From contig NZ_CP084742.1 in the NCBI RefSeq assembly GCF_020520285.1, positions 4,526,001-4,590,000 on the forward strand: a DNA stretch of 64,000 nucleotides, in the 5' to 3' direction. The position numbers were made by a program, and so were the translations under genes. The notes beneath the pieces are model-generated. The model was not told the origin of the DNA and did no database searches. It saw only the letters and a list, made by a program, of their open reading frames with translations. The DNA comes from Pseudomonas sp. L5B5. GTDB taxonomy: Bacteria; Pseudomonadota; Gammaproteobacteria; Pseudomonadales; Pseudomonadaceae. Within the stretch, counting starts at the first letter, position 1; each line of letters begins with the position of its first letter. Shown here piece after piece: positions 28,549-36,474 of the stretch.

Positions 28549-29472
28549 ATGGATGCCCAACCGCTGACCAAACCCTACACTCCCCGCCGCTTGCGATTGC
28601 GCATGCGCTGGTATTCCTGGCTATTGCTGGCTGGCGTGCTCAGCTATGGGCTGGCCAGCATCATGCATTGGGATGACCGCGGCGTGCTCTGGCTGCAGGA
28701 AGGCTTCGTCAGCCCGGCTGAGCGCAGTGCCAGTATCTGGCTGCCCACCTATCGGGCGGTGATCGACGCCAAGCTGATGCCAGGGCTGGAGCGCGACGAA
28801 GCCTCCGACCTGTCCTACAACCCACAGACCAAGACCCTGTTTTCCGTGATGGGCAAGCATCCGTTCCTGGTGGAGCTGAGCCTTCAGGGCGATGTCCTGC
28901 GCAAGATTCCCCTGGTGGGCTGGAGCAATCCTGAAGGGGTGGCCGTGATGGAAGGTGGCCTGATGGCGATCGTCGATGAGCGTGATCACTCCGTGGTGAT
29001 CGTCAAGGTCGATGCCGCTACCAGCCAGTTGAATATTGCCGATTATCCCAAGTACGACCTGGGGCCCTCGGAAGACCAGAACAAGGCTTTCGAAGCAGTG
29101 GCCTGGGACCCACGCAAGCAGCAGCTGCTGCTGGGCGAGGAACGTCCGCCGGCGCTGTTCACCTGGAGCAGCGATGGCCACGTGCTCAAGGGCGACAAGC
29201 AGAAGCTGCCCAGCGATGAGCTCGACCTGCGCAACCTCTCGGCCCTGGGCATCGACCCGCGCACCGGCCATACCCTGGTGCTGTCTGCCGAGTCCCACCT
29301 GCTGCTGGAGCTGGACGAGCAGGGCGAGCAAGTCAGCTTCATGACCCTGCTTGGCGGCTTCAATGGCCTGAAGAACACCATCCCGCGGGCCGAAGGCGTG
29401 GCCATGGACGAGGCAGGCAACCTGTACCTGGTCAGCGAATCCAACCTGTTCTATCGCTTCGAGAAACGCTGA
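28549..29472 (+). CDS. SdiA-regulated domain (YjiK-like) membrane-anchored protein
   Basis: 307-aa protein with one N-terminal transmembrane helix (about residues 22-38, YSWLLLAGVLSYGLASIM) and a periplasmic beta-propeller-like domain. SdiA-regulated family landmarks: DLSYNPQTKTLFSVMG, then GWSNPEGVAV, and PRAEGVAMDEAGNLYLVSE. Function unknown. The start at ATG 28549 (MDAQPLTKPY) removes the long frame that overlaps the previous gene. A paralog follows immediately. Confidence 0.83.
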   Translation: MDAQPLTKPYTPRRLRLRMRWYSWLLLAGVLSYGLASIMHWDDRGVLWLQEGFVSPAERSASIWLPTYRAVIDAKLMPGLERDEASDLSYNPQTKTLFSVMGKHPFLVELSLQGDVLRKIPLVGWSNPEGVAVMEGGLMAIVDERDHSVVIVKVDAATSQLNIADYPKYDLGPSEDQNKAFEAVAWDPRKQQLLLGEERPPALFTWSSDGHVLKGDKQKLPSDELDLRNLSALGIDPRTGHTLVLSAESHLLLELDEQGEQVSFMTLLGGFNGLKNTIPRAEGVAMDEAGNLYLVSESNLFYRFEKR

Positions 29473-29558
29473 GCGCCGGGCCCGGCTGCTCCGATTAAGC
29501 TTGAATTCAGGCGGTCGTGATATTTCATCTGCCTGTCCTGTTTTCGAGCTTGCCTGCC

Positions 29559-30467
29559 ATGTATCGCTTGAGTCGTTTCCATCCCCTCTATCTTGTTGTC
29601 GGCCTGGTGGTCGTGCTGCTGGCGGCATTCGCCCACAACCACCGGCTGTGGCAGCGCGCCTGGTTCGACTGGCAGGCCTACTGGCAAGCGGGTGACCCGC
29701 ATTCGCTGGGCCTGGGTGATTACCGGGTGGTGCGCGAGGCCCAGGCCATCGAGGGCCTGGATGATGTGTCGGCGCTGACCTACGACCCGTTGCGCAACAG
29801 CCTGTTCACCGTGACCAACAAGCAGCCCGAGCTGATCGAGCTGTCCCTGGATGGGCAGGTGCTCCGGCGCGTGGCCCTGGTGGGGTTCGCCGACCCCGAG
29901 GCGGTGGAGTTCATCAGCGCCGATACCTACGTGATCAGCGACGAGCGCCAGCAGCGACTGATCAAGATCAGGCTGCGGGACGACACCACGATGGTGGATG
30001 CGGCGCAAGCGGAGCAGGTTACCCTCGGCCTGCACATGAGCGGCAACAAGGGGTTCGAGGGGCTGGCCTACGACTCCCGGGGCAAGCGCCTGTTCGTTGC
30101 CAAGGAACGTGATCCGATGCTGATCTACGAGGTCCAGGGGTTTCCCGACAGCGAACCGGACACGCCCTACGCCATGCACGTGGTGAACAACCCCAAGCGC
30201 GACGCGGCGCTGTTCGTGCGCGATCTTTCGAGCCTGCAATACGATGAGCGCAGCGGCCATCTGCTGGCGCTGTCGGATGAGTCGCGGCTGGTGCTGGAGC
30301 TCGACCCCCAGGGGCGTCCCTTGAGTACCCTGGCGCTAGGCAAGGGCCGGCAAGGGTTGGGGCAGGCGGTGCCCCAAGCCGAAGGCATCGCCATGGACGA
30401 TGAAGGCACGCTGTACCTGGTCAGCGAGCCGAACCTGTTCTACGTCTTCAAGAAGCCCGCTCGCTAG
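29559..30467 (+). CDS. SdiA-regulated domain (YjiK-like) membrane-anchored protein, second copy
   Basis: 302-aa tandem paralog of the preceding gene. One N-terminal transmembrane helix (YLVVGLVVVLLAAFA), then DVSALTYDPLRNSLFTV, VGFADPEAVEF, KGFEGLAYDSRGKRLFVAKE and PQAEGIAMDDEGTLYLVSEPNLF. The shared C-terminal block with its neighbour points to gene duplication. ATG 29559 (MYRLSRF) chosen. An 86-bp gap separates the copies. Confidence 0.82.
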   Translation: MYRLSRFHPLYLVVGLVVVLLAAFAHNHRLWQRAWFDWQAYWQAGDPHSLGLGDYRVVREAQAIEGLDDVSALTYDPLRNSLFTVTNKQPELIELSLDGQVLRRVALVGFADPEAVEFISADTYVISDERQQRLIKIRLRDDTTMVDAAQAEQVTLGLHMSGNKGFEGLAYDSRGKRLFVAKERDPMLIYEVQGFPDSEPDTPYAMHVVNNPKRDAALFVRDLSSLQYDERSGHLLALSDESRLVLELDPQGRPLSTLALGKGRQGLGQAVPQAEGIAMDDEGTLYLVSEPNLFYVFKKPAR

Positions 30468-30535
30468 CCCGGGCGTCGAGACTGGCCAGCCAGGGCGAAT
30501 GCCCTGGGAGCTGGTCGCGGAACAGGTCCGGGTGG

Positions 30536-31207
30536 TCAGGCCTTGAGGGTCTGTACGCCTTCGGCGGTGCCCAGCAGCAGGACGTCAGCAGGACGCGCGG
30601 CGAACAGGCCGTTGGTGACCACGCCGACAATGGCGTTGATCCGGCTTTCCAGTTCCACCGGGTGGGTGATCTGCATGTTGTGCACGTCGAGAATGATGTT
30701 GCCGTTGTCGGTGACCACGCCTTCGCGGTACACCGGGTCGCCGCCCAGCTTCACCAACTCGCGAGCCACGTGGCTGCGGGCCATCGGGATCACCTCCACC
30801 GGCAGGGGGAAGTTGCCCAGCACCGGGACCAGCTTGCTGGCGTCGGCAATGCAGATGAAGGTCTTGGCCACGGCGGCGACGATCTTCTCCCGGGTCAGGG
30901 CTGCGCCACCGCCCTTGATCAGGTTCAGGTGCGCGTCGCTTTCGTCGGCGCCATCGATGTAGAACTCCAGGTCGCTGACGGTATTGAGCTCATACACCGG
31001 GATGCCGTGGCCCTTGAGGCGTGCGGCGGTGGCTTCGGAGCTGGCCACGGCGCCGTCGAAGGCACCCTTGTGCTGGGCCAGGGCGTCGATGAAGCAGTTG
31101 GCGGTGGAGCCGGTGCCAACCCCGACGATGCTCTTGTCGTCGAGTTTCGGGAGGATAAGGTCGACGGCGGCCTGGGCGACGGCCTGTTTGAGTTGATCCT
31201 GGGTCAT
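30536..31207 (-). CDS. rpiA: Ribose-5-phosphate isomerase A
   Basis: 223-aa enzyme interconverting ribose 5-phosphate and ribulose 5-phosphate. Motifs: [42 protein letters not shown], and [14 protein letters not shown]. Length and order match RpiA. Start 31207 ([10 protein letters not shown]). Divergent from ilvA across 208 bp. Confidence 0.97.
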   Translation of the reverse strand: MTQDQLKQAVAQAAVDLILPKLDDKSIVGVGTGSTANCFIDALAQHKGAFDGAVASSEATAARLKGHGIPVYELNTVSDLEFYIDGADESDAHLNLIKGGGAALTREKIVAAVAKTFICIADASKLVPVLGNFPLPVEVIPMARSHVARELVKLGGDPVYREGVVTDNGNIILDVHNMQITHPVELESRINAIVGVVTNGLFAARPADVLLLGTAEGVQTLKA

Positions 31208-31415
31208 GCGGGCTCCGAAGCGGGCAAGGGGGGGCACAAAGCCCGGCATTATAGGCGCCGGCGCAGATCAGGTCATTGCCCGTCTGGCCAATCCCCCGCC
31301 TGCCTGCCCCGCATGCTGCGGGTGCGGGGCAAAACCTTGGTATTCGTGTGGTCGCACGGGCAAACGCTGGGTTAGACTCCTTGGCCCTGCCCAACCCGCC
31401 CAGTGATGCTTTCCG

Positions 31416-32930
31416 ATGCTCGAACAGTACGTAAAGAAGATCCTCACCTCGCGCGTTTATGACGTTGCCGTAGAAACTCCCTTGCAGACCGCCCGCCAGC
31501 TTTCCGAGCGGCTGGGCAATCAGATCTGGCTCAAGCGCGAAGATTTGCAGCCGGTGTTCTCGTTCAAGATTCGTGGCGCCTACAACAAGCTGACCCAGCT
31601 CACCGATGCCGAACGCGCCCGTGGCGTGGTCACCGCCTCGGCGGGCAACCATGCCCAGGGGCTGGCCCTGGCCGCCAAGGTGCTGGGGGTCAAGGCCACC
31701 ATCGTGATGCCCAAGACCACCCCGGAAATCAAGGTCGAGGGCGTGCGCTCCCGGGGCGGCAAGGTGGTGCTGCACGGCGACACCTTCCCCGAGGCGCTGG
31801 CCTATTCGCTGAAGCTGGTGGACGAGAAGGGCTACGTCTATATCCACCCCTACGATGATCCGCACACCATTGCCGGGCAGGGCACCGTGGCCATGGAGAT
31901 CCTGCGCCAGCATCCGGGCCCGCTGGACGCGATCTTCGTGCCGGTTGGCGGCGGCGGGCTGATTGCCGGCATCGCGGCCTACGTGAAATACCTGCGCCCG
32001 GAGACCAAGGTCATCGGTGTCGAGCCCGATGACTCCAATTGCCTGCAGGCCGCCATGGCCGCGGGTGAGCGGGTGGTGTTGCCAACCGTGGGGATCTTCG
32101 CCGACGGCGTGGCGGTGGCGCAGATCGGCCAGCATACCTTCGATATCTGCAAAGACTATGTGGATGAAGTGATCACCGTCAGCACCGACGAAATCTGCGC
32201 GGCAATCAAGGATATCTACGACGATACCCGCTCGATCACCGAACCTGCCGGCGCCCTGGGCGTGGCAGGAATCAAGAAGTACGTCGAGCAGCGCGGCATC
32301 AGCGGGCAGACCCTGGTGGCCATCGATTCCGGGGCCAACGTCAACTTCGACCGCCTGCGCCATGTAGCCGAGCGTGCCGAGCTGGGTGAAGGCCGCGAAG
32401 CCATCATCGCCGTGACCATCCCCGAGAAGCCCGGCAGCTTCAAGGCGTTCTGCGAGGCCGTGGGCAAACGCCAGATCACCGAATTCAACTACCGCTACAA
32501 CACCGGCAGCGAGGCGCACATCTTCGTTGGCGTGCAGACCCACCCGGAAAACGATCCGCGCAGCCTGTTGATCGCCAGCCTGGCCGAGCAGGGCTTCCCG
32601 GTGATCGACCTGACCGACAACGAACTGGCCAAGCTGCACATCCGCTACATGGTTGGCGGTCGCGCGGAAAAGGTCAGCGACGAACTGGTACTGCGCTTTG
32701 AGTTCCCGGAGCGCCCGGGGGCCCTGTTCAACTTCCTCAACAAGCTGGGCGGGCGCTGGAACATCTCCATGTTCCATTACCGCAACCATGGCGCGGCGGA
32801 CGGGCGGGTGGTCGCAGGCCTGCAAGTGCCGGCCGATGAACGCCACCTGGTGCCGGCAGCCCTGGAGCAGATTGGTTATCCGTACTGGGACGAAAGCGAC
32901 AACCCGGCCTACCAGCTGTTCCTTGGCTGA
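31416..32930 (+). CDS. ilvA: Threonine dehydratase, biosynthetic
   Basis: 504-aa PLP enzyme converting threonine to 2-oxobutyrate for isoleucine synthesis. PLP Lys51 in FSFKIRGAYNK, ASAGNHAQGLALAA, phosphate loop VPVGGGGLIAGIA. Two C-terminal ACT-like regulatory domains (IPEKPGSFKAFCEAVG at ~residue 330 and FEFPERPGALFNFLNKLGG at ~425) mark the isoleucine-inhibited biosynthetic form. ATG 31416 selected; an upstream ATG at 31406 is out of frame. Confidence 0.97.
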   Translation: MLEQYVKKILTSRVYDVAVETPLQTARQLSERLGNQIWLKREDLQPVFSFKIRGAYNKLTQLTDAERARGVVTASAGNHAQGLALAAKVLGVKATIVMPKTTPEIKVEGVRSRGGKVVLHGDTFPEALAYSLKLVDEKGYVYIHPYDDPHTIAGQGTVAMEILRQHPGPLDAIFVPVGGGGLIAGIAAYVKYLRPETKVIGVEPDDSNCLQAAMAAGERVVLPTVGIFADGVAVAQIGQHTFDICKDYVDEVITVSTDEICAAIKDIYDDTRSITEPAGALGVAGIKKYVEQRGISGQTLVAIDSGANVNFDRLRHVAERAELGEGREAIIAVTIPEKPGSFKAFCEAVGKRQITEFNYRYNTGSEAHIFVGVQTHPENDPRSLLIASLAEQGFPVIDLTDNELAKLHIRYMVGGRAEKVSDELVLRFEFPERPGALFNFLNKLGGRWNISMFHYRNHGAADGRVVAGLQVPADERHLVPAALEQIGYPYWDESDNPAYQLFLG

Positions 32931-32970
32931 GCGGCTACGCTGAGGATCGAGGCCTTAAGGACGCGAGAAT

Positions 32971-33399
32971 ATGGAAACGCTGACCACGCTCAAGACACTT
33001 CATGTACTGGCCACGGTATTGCTGCTGGGCAGCGCGCTGGGCTTGGCGATCTGGGTCTGGCGCCTGCGCCGCCAGGGTGATGCGACGGCCTACGGCAGGG
33101 TGCTGCACCGTCCCGGCCTGTTCGGCTGGCTGCTGCTGGCCCTGGGCCTGGTGACCTTGCCGTTCACCGGATGGTGGCTGGTCCACCTGGTGGGCTGGCC
33201 GCTGGGGCAGACCTGGGTCCTGGGCTCCAGTGTGCTCTACACCCTGGGAGCGCTGGCCTGGTTGTGGCTGATGGTGCGGCTCAATCGCCTGCGCCAGGCC
33301 AAGGCCGCCAGCGGCCTGACCTTCACCCTGGTGCTGGCGGTCTTCAGTGCCCTGTGTTTTGTCACCATCGCCGGCCTCATGGGGGCCAAGCCGGTCTGA
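32971..33399 (+). CDS. DUF2269 family membrane protein
   Basis: 142-aa protein with four hydrophobic segments: LHVLATVLLLGSALGLAIWV, GWLLLALGLVTLPFTGWWLV, VLYTLGALAWLWLMV and LVLAVFSALCFVTIAGLMG. The KTLHVLATVLLLGS start and the terminal GAKPV fit DUF2269. Function unknown. First of three apparently co-transcribed genes; 18 bp to the next. Another DUF2269-like protein closes the set. Confidence 0.8.
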   Translation: METLTTLKTLHVLATVLLLGSALGLAIWVWRLRRQGDATAYGRVLHRPGLFGWLLLALGLVTLPFTGWWLVHLVGWPLGQTWVLGSSVLYTLGALAWLWLMVRLNRLRQAKAASGLTFTLVLAVFSALCFVTIAGLMGAKPV

Positions 33400-33417
33400 C
33401 CCGGCCTAAGGATCGCC

Positions 33418-34674
33418 ATGAAGGTTGTTCTGGTGGGGGCCACGGGGTTTGTCGGTCGTCATCTGCTGGCGGCGTTGCACGCCGCCGGTCATCAATTGAT
33501 CGCTACCAGCCGCCAGCCACAACCTCGGGGTTTGCCCGGGGTGCAGTGGTTGCAGTTGGACCTCGATCGCCTCGCCCGTGAGCCCGGCTCGTTCGAGCTG
33601 CCGGCCGATACCGACCTGCTGATCAATGCCGCCGGGCTGCTGAGCAACGACCCCAAGGCCCTGAGCCTGACCCAGGACTCGGGTACGCGCGCGCTGTTCG
33701 ACCTGGCGGCGGCGCGTGGCACGCGAGTGCTGCAGATTTCCGCGTTGGGCGCCGGCAGCCAGCCACGGGTGCCGTTCCTGGCAAGCAAGGCCGTGGCGGA
33801 CGAATACCTCCTGGGCCTGGATATTCCAGCGGTGGTGCTGCGGCCCTCGCTGGTGCTCGGTGCGGGGGGGGCCAGCAGTGGCTGGCTGGCGCGGCTGTCG
33901 CCCTGGCCGCTGATCCCGCTGCTGTCCACCCGGGCGCAGATGCAGCCCCTGCATGTGGATGACTTGAGCGCCGCGGTGCTGGCGTTGCTCAGGCACTGGC
34001 CGCAAGAGTCCATGGTCCTGCCGCTGGTCGGTCCGCAGCGGATGACCATGGGGCAACTGCTCGATCGACTGCGGGCTGCCCAGGGCTGGGCGCCGGCCCG
34101 TTATATCCAGTTGCCCGGGCCGATCCTGGGACTTGCCGCTGGGTTGGGCGAGCGCCTAGGGTGGCGGGCCTTGAGCCCACAGAGCCTGAGCATGGCCCGC
34201 CAGGACAACCTGGCGGATCCCGAGGTGCTGGCTTCGGTCTGTGGCTATCACGTCGCGCCCCTGGCGATGCGCCTGGGGGACTGGCCCCAGGCTGGGCAAA
34301 CGGCCCAGTTGGTACTGCGGCCGATGCTGCTGGCGGTGATGGTGCTGATCTGGCTCGGAACGGCGGTGGTGTGCATCGGGCCTGGCTACACGTGGGGGCT
34401 GCGGATCATGGCCGAGGCCGGGGTGCAGGGTGCCTGGGCGGTTGTGGCAGTGATCGGCGGTTCGCTCTGCGACGCCGTGCTGGGCGTCGGCCTGCTGCTA
34501 CGGCGCTGGCGCCGGCGAGCCTTGCAGGCGCAGTTGCTGCTGATGTTCGGCTACACGCTGATCATCAGCCTGATCCTCCCGCATTTCTGGTTTGACCCTT
34601 ATGCCGCCGTCGCCAAGAACCTGGTGCTGATGGTGGCGACCCTTTGGCTGTTGTGGACCGAACCTCGCCGATGA
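33418..34674 (+). CDS. SDR/NAD(P)-binding epimerase-like protein with C-terminal DoxX-like membrane domain
   Basis: 418-aa fusion. Residues 1-~285 are an atypical short-chain dehydrogenase/NmrA-like Rossmann fold with VLVGATGFVGRHLLAAL at the N-terminus, LINAAGLLS and VLRPSLVLGAGG. Residues ~300-415 carry four hydrophobic helices resembling DoxX. The catalytic YxxxK is not obvious (SKAVADEYL instead), so redox activity is uncertain. AAGGATCGCC precedes ATG 33418. The stop overlaps the next start (ATGA). Confidence 0.8.
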   Translation: MKVVLVGATGFVGRHLLAALHAAGHQLIATSRQPQPRGLPGVQWLQLDLDRLAREPGSFELPADTDLLINAAGLLSNDPKALSLTQDSGTRALFDLAAARGTRVLQISALGAGSQPRVPFLASKAVADEYLLGLDIPAVVLRPSLVLGAGGASSGWLARLSPWPLIPLLSTRAQMQPLHVDDLSAAVLALLRHWPQESMVLPLVGPQRMTMGQLLDRLRAAQGWAPARYIQLPGPILGLAAGLGERLGWRALSPQSLSMARQDNLADPEVLASVCGYHVAPLAMRLGDWPQAGQTAQLVLRPMLLAVMVLIWLGTAVVCIGPGYTWGLRIMAEAGVQGAWAVVAVIGGSLCDAVLGVGLLLRRWRRRALQAQLLLMFGYTLIISLILPHFWFDPYAAVAKNLVLMVATLWLLWTEPRR

Positions 34675-35138
34675 GCGCTTACCTGCTGCTGAAAACCCTG
34701 CATATCCTGTCCTCCACCGTCCTTTTCGGCCTGGGGGCGGGTTCTGCCTACTACGCCTTGCGGGCCTGGCGCAGCGGCCAGGTGCAGGTGATTGCCGTGA
34801 CTTTCAGGCACCTGGTATTCGCCGACTGGGCCTTCACCGCGACCACGGCGGTGTTCCAGCCGCTGAGCGGGCTGGGGCTGATACACCTGGCGGGCTGGTC
34901 GATCCAGCAGTCCTGGCTGATGTGGAGCCTGGGGCTCTATGTCCTGGCGGGGGTGTGCTGGCTGCCGGTGGTCTGGTTGCAGATCCGGGTGCACAAGATG
35001 GCCGAGCAGGCGTTGCGCGATGGAACACCGATGCCGATGCGGGCGGCTCTTTATATGCGCTGGTGGTTCGCCCTGGGCTGGCCGGCCTTCCTGGCCTTCA
35101 TGGCGATCTTCTACCTGATGGTGGCCAAGCCGGCCTAG
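34671..35138 (+). CDS. DUF2269 family membrane protein, second copy
   Basis: 155-aa four-helix membrane protein related in layout to the one at 32971: LLKTLHILSSTVLFGLGAG, then WAFTATTAVFQPLSGLGLIH, LMWSLGLYVLAGVCWLPVVW, and WPAFLAFMAIFYLMVAKPA. ATG 34671 overlaps the upstream stop, so it is translationally coupled to the SDR-DoxX protein. Function unknown. Confidence 0.82.
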   Translation: MSAYLLLKTLHILSSTVLFGLGAGSAYYALRAWRSGQVQVIAVTFRHLVFADWAFTATTAVFQPLSGLGLIHLAGWSIQQSWLMWSLGLYVLAGVCWLPVVWLQIRVHKMAEQALRDGTPMPMRAALYMRWWFALGWPAFLAFMAIFYLMVAKPA

Positions 35139-35172
35139 CCGTCGCGGGCCGCAGGGCGGCCCGGGGAGTTCC

Positions 35173-35829
35173 TCAGTCGCGCAGGCTGATCACTTGCCAG
35201 CCGCGTTTTTGCGCTTCGGCCCGCAGATTGGGGTCTGGGTCGACCGCCACCGGGGTAGTCACCTGCTCCAGCAGCGGCAGGTCATTCATCGAGTCGCTGT
35301 AGAAATAGCTGTCTTGCAAGTCGTGGCCAGTTTCCTCCAGCCAGCGCAGCAGGCGGGTCACCTTGCCCTCACGGAAGCACGGTACGTCGGTGCTGCGCCC
35401 GGTGTAGCGGCCGTCCTGCATCTCGCACTCGGTGGCGATCAGGGTTTCCACGCCCAGGCGTTCGGCGATGGGGGCGGTGATGAAGCGGTTGGTGGCGGTG
35501 ATGATCACCAGCTTATCGCCGGCCTCGCGGTGCCGGGCCAGCAGGGCCTGGGCCTTGGGCAGCAGGATCGGCTCGATGCAGTCGCGCATGTAGTCGCGGT
35601 GCCATTGTGCGAGCACGTCCATCTCGGTACGGCCGAGGATTTCCAGGCAGAAGTTCAGGTACGCGGCGTTGTCGAGCTTGCCGGCCAGGTAGTCCTGGTA
35701 GAACGCGTCGTTGCGAGTCTTGTAGGCCACCGGATCGAGGTAGCCCTTTTCGCAGAGGTAGTCGCCCCAGGCGTGGTCGCTGTCGCCACCCAGAAGCGTG
35801 TTGTCCAAGTCGAATAAAGCCAGGCGCAT
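35173..35829 (-). CDS. HAD family phosphatase, probable histidinol-phosphatase
   Basis: 218-aa HAD subfamily IB (SerB-like) phosphatase. Motif [15 protein letters not shown] (nucleophile Asp9), motif [11 protein letters not shown], motif III Lys in REGKVTRL, motif [16 protein letters not shown]. The P. aeruginosa gene at this position, next to rppH and ptsP (PA0335), has been reported as a histidinol phosphatase; activity here is inferred from orthology. ATG 35829 is preceded by a plausible AGTGAGTAAC leader. Divergent from rppH. Confidence 0.85.
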   Translation of the reverse strand: MRLALFDLDNTLLGGDSDHAWGDYLCEKGYLDPVAYKTRNDAFYQDYLAGKLDNAAYLNFCLEILGRTEMDVLAQWHRDYMRDCIEPILLPKAQALLARHREAGDKLVIITATNRFITAPIAERLGVETLIATECEMQDGRYTGRSTDVPCFREGKVTRLLRWLEETGHDLQDSYFYSDSMNDLPLLEQVTTPVAVDPDPNLRAEAQKRGWQVISLRD

Positions 35830-35972
35830 TGCAGTTACTCACTGAAAAGTCTTGGAAAAGGTGCCCAGAATACGGTCTTTTCACAAGAGTGCACATAAGC
35901 TTGGCCGCCTCGTTGCTGCATTCCCAAGCTTTATGGAACAATGCGGCGACATGCGTTTGCGAGGTTGTGGCC

Positions 35973-36452
35973 GTGATCGACCCCGATGGTTTTCGCCCCA
36001 ATGTCGGGATCATTCTGACGAATGATGCCGGCCAGGTGCTATGGGCTCGCCGTATCAATCAAGATGCCTGGCAGTTTCCTCAAGGGGGTATCAACCCCGA
36101 CGAAACGCCAGAAGACGCCTTGTACCGCGAGTTGAACGAAGAAGTGGGCCTTGAGCGCGAGGATGTGCAAATTCTCGCCTGCACCCGGGGCTGGTTGCGC
36201 TATCGTTTGCCGCAGCGTCTGGTCAGGACTCACAGCCAACCGTTGTGCATCGGCCAGAAGCAGAAATGGTTTCTCCTGCGCCTGATCTCCAACGAGCAGC
36301 GGGTGCGGATGGATCTGACCGGTAAACCGGAGTTCGATGGCTGGCGCTGGGTCAGTTATTGGTATCCGTTGGGCCAGGTGGTGACATTCAAGCGCGAGGT
36401 GTATCGCCGCGCTCTCAAAGAGCTTGCCCCGCGCCTTCTAGTGCGCGACTGA
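35973..36452 (+). CDS. rppH: RNA pyrophosphohydrolase
   Basis: 159-aa Nudix hydrolase that removes pyrophosphate from 5' ends of mRNA and triggers decay. The Nudix box spans residues 38-60 (G-x5-E-x7-RELNEEVGL). The family start [14 protein letters not shown] begins at GTG 35973 with GAGG upstream; longer in-frame extension runs antisense through the HAD gene and is rejected. Followed 22 bp later by ptsP, the classic rppH-ptsP arrangement. Confidence 0.96.
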   Translation: MIDPDGFRPNVGIILTNDAGQVLWARRINQDAWQFPQGGINPDETPEDALYRELNEEVGLEREDVQILACTRGWLRYRLPQRLVRTHSQPLCIGQKQKWFLLRLISNEQRVRMDLTGKPEFDGWRWVSYWYPLGQVVTFKREVYRRALKELAPRLLVRD

Positions 36453-36474
36453 CGACGGAGTTCGACCCCGAGCC

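Noticed and set aside
35607..35972. Long N-terminal extension of rppH
   Set aside because: Runs antisense through the HAD phosphatase gene; the conserved RppH start is IDPDGFRPN at 35973.
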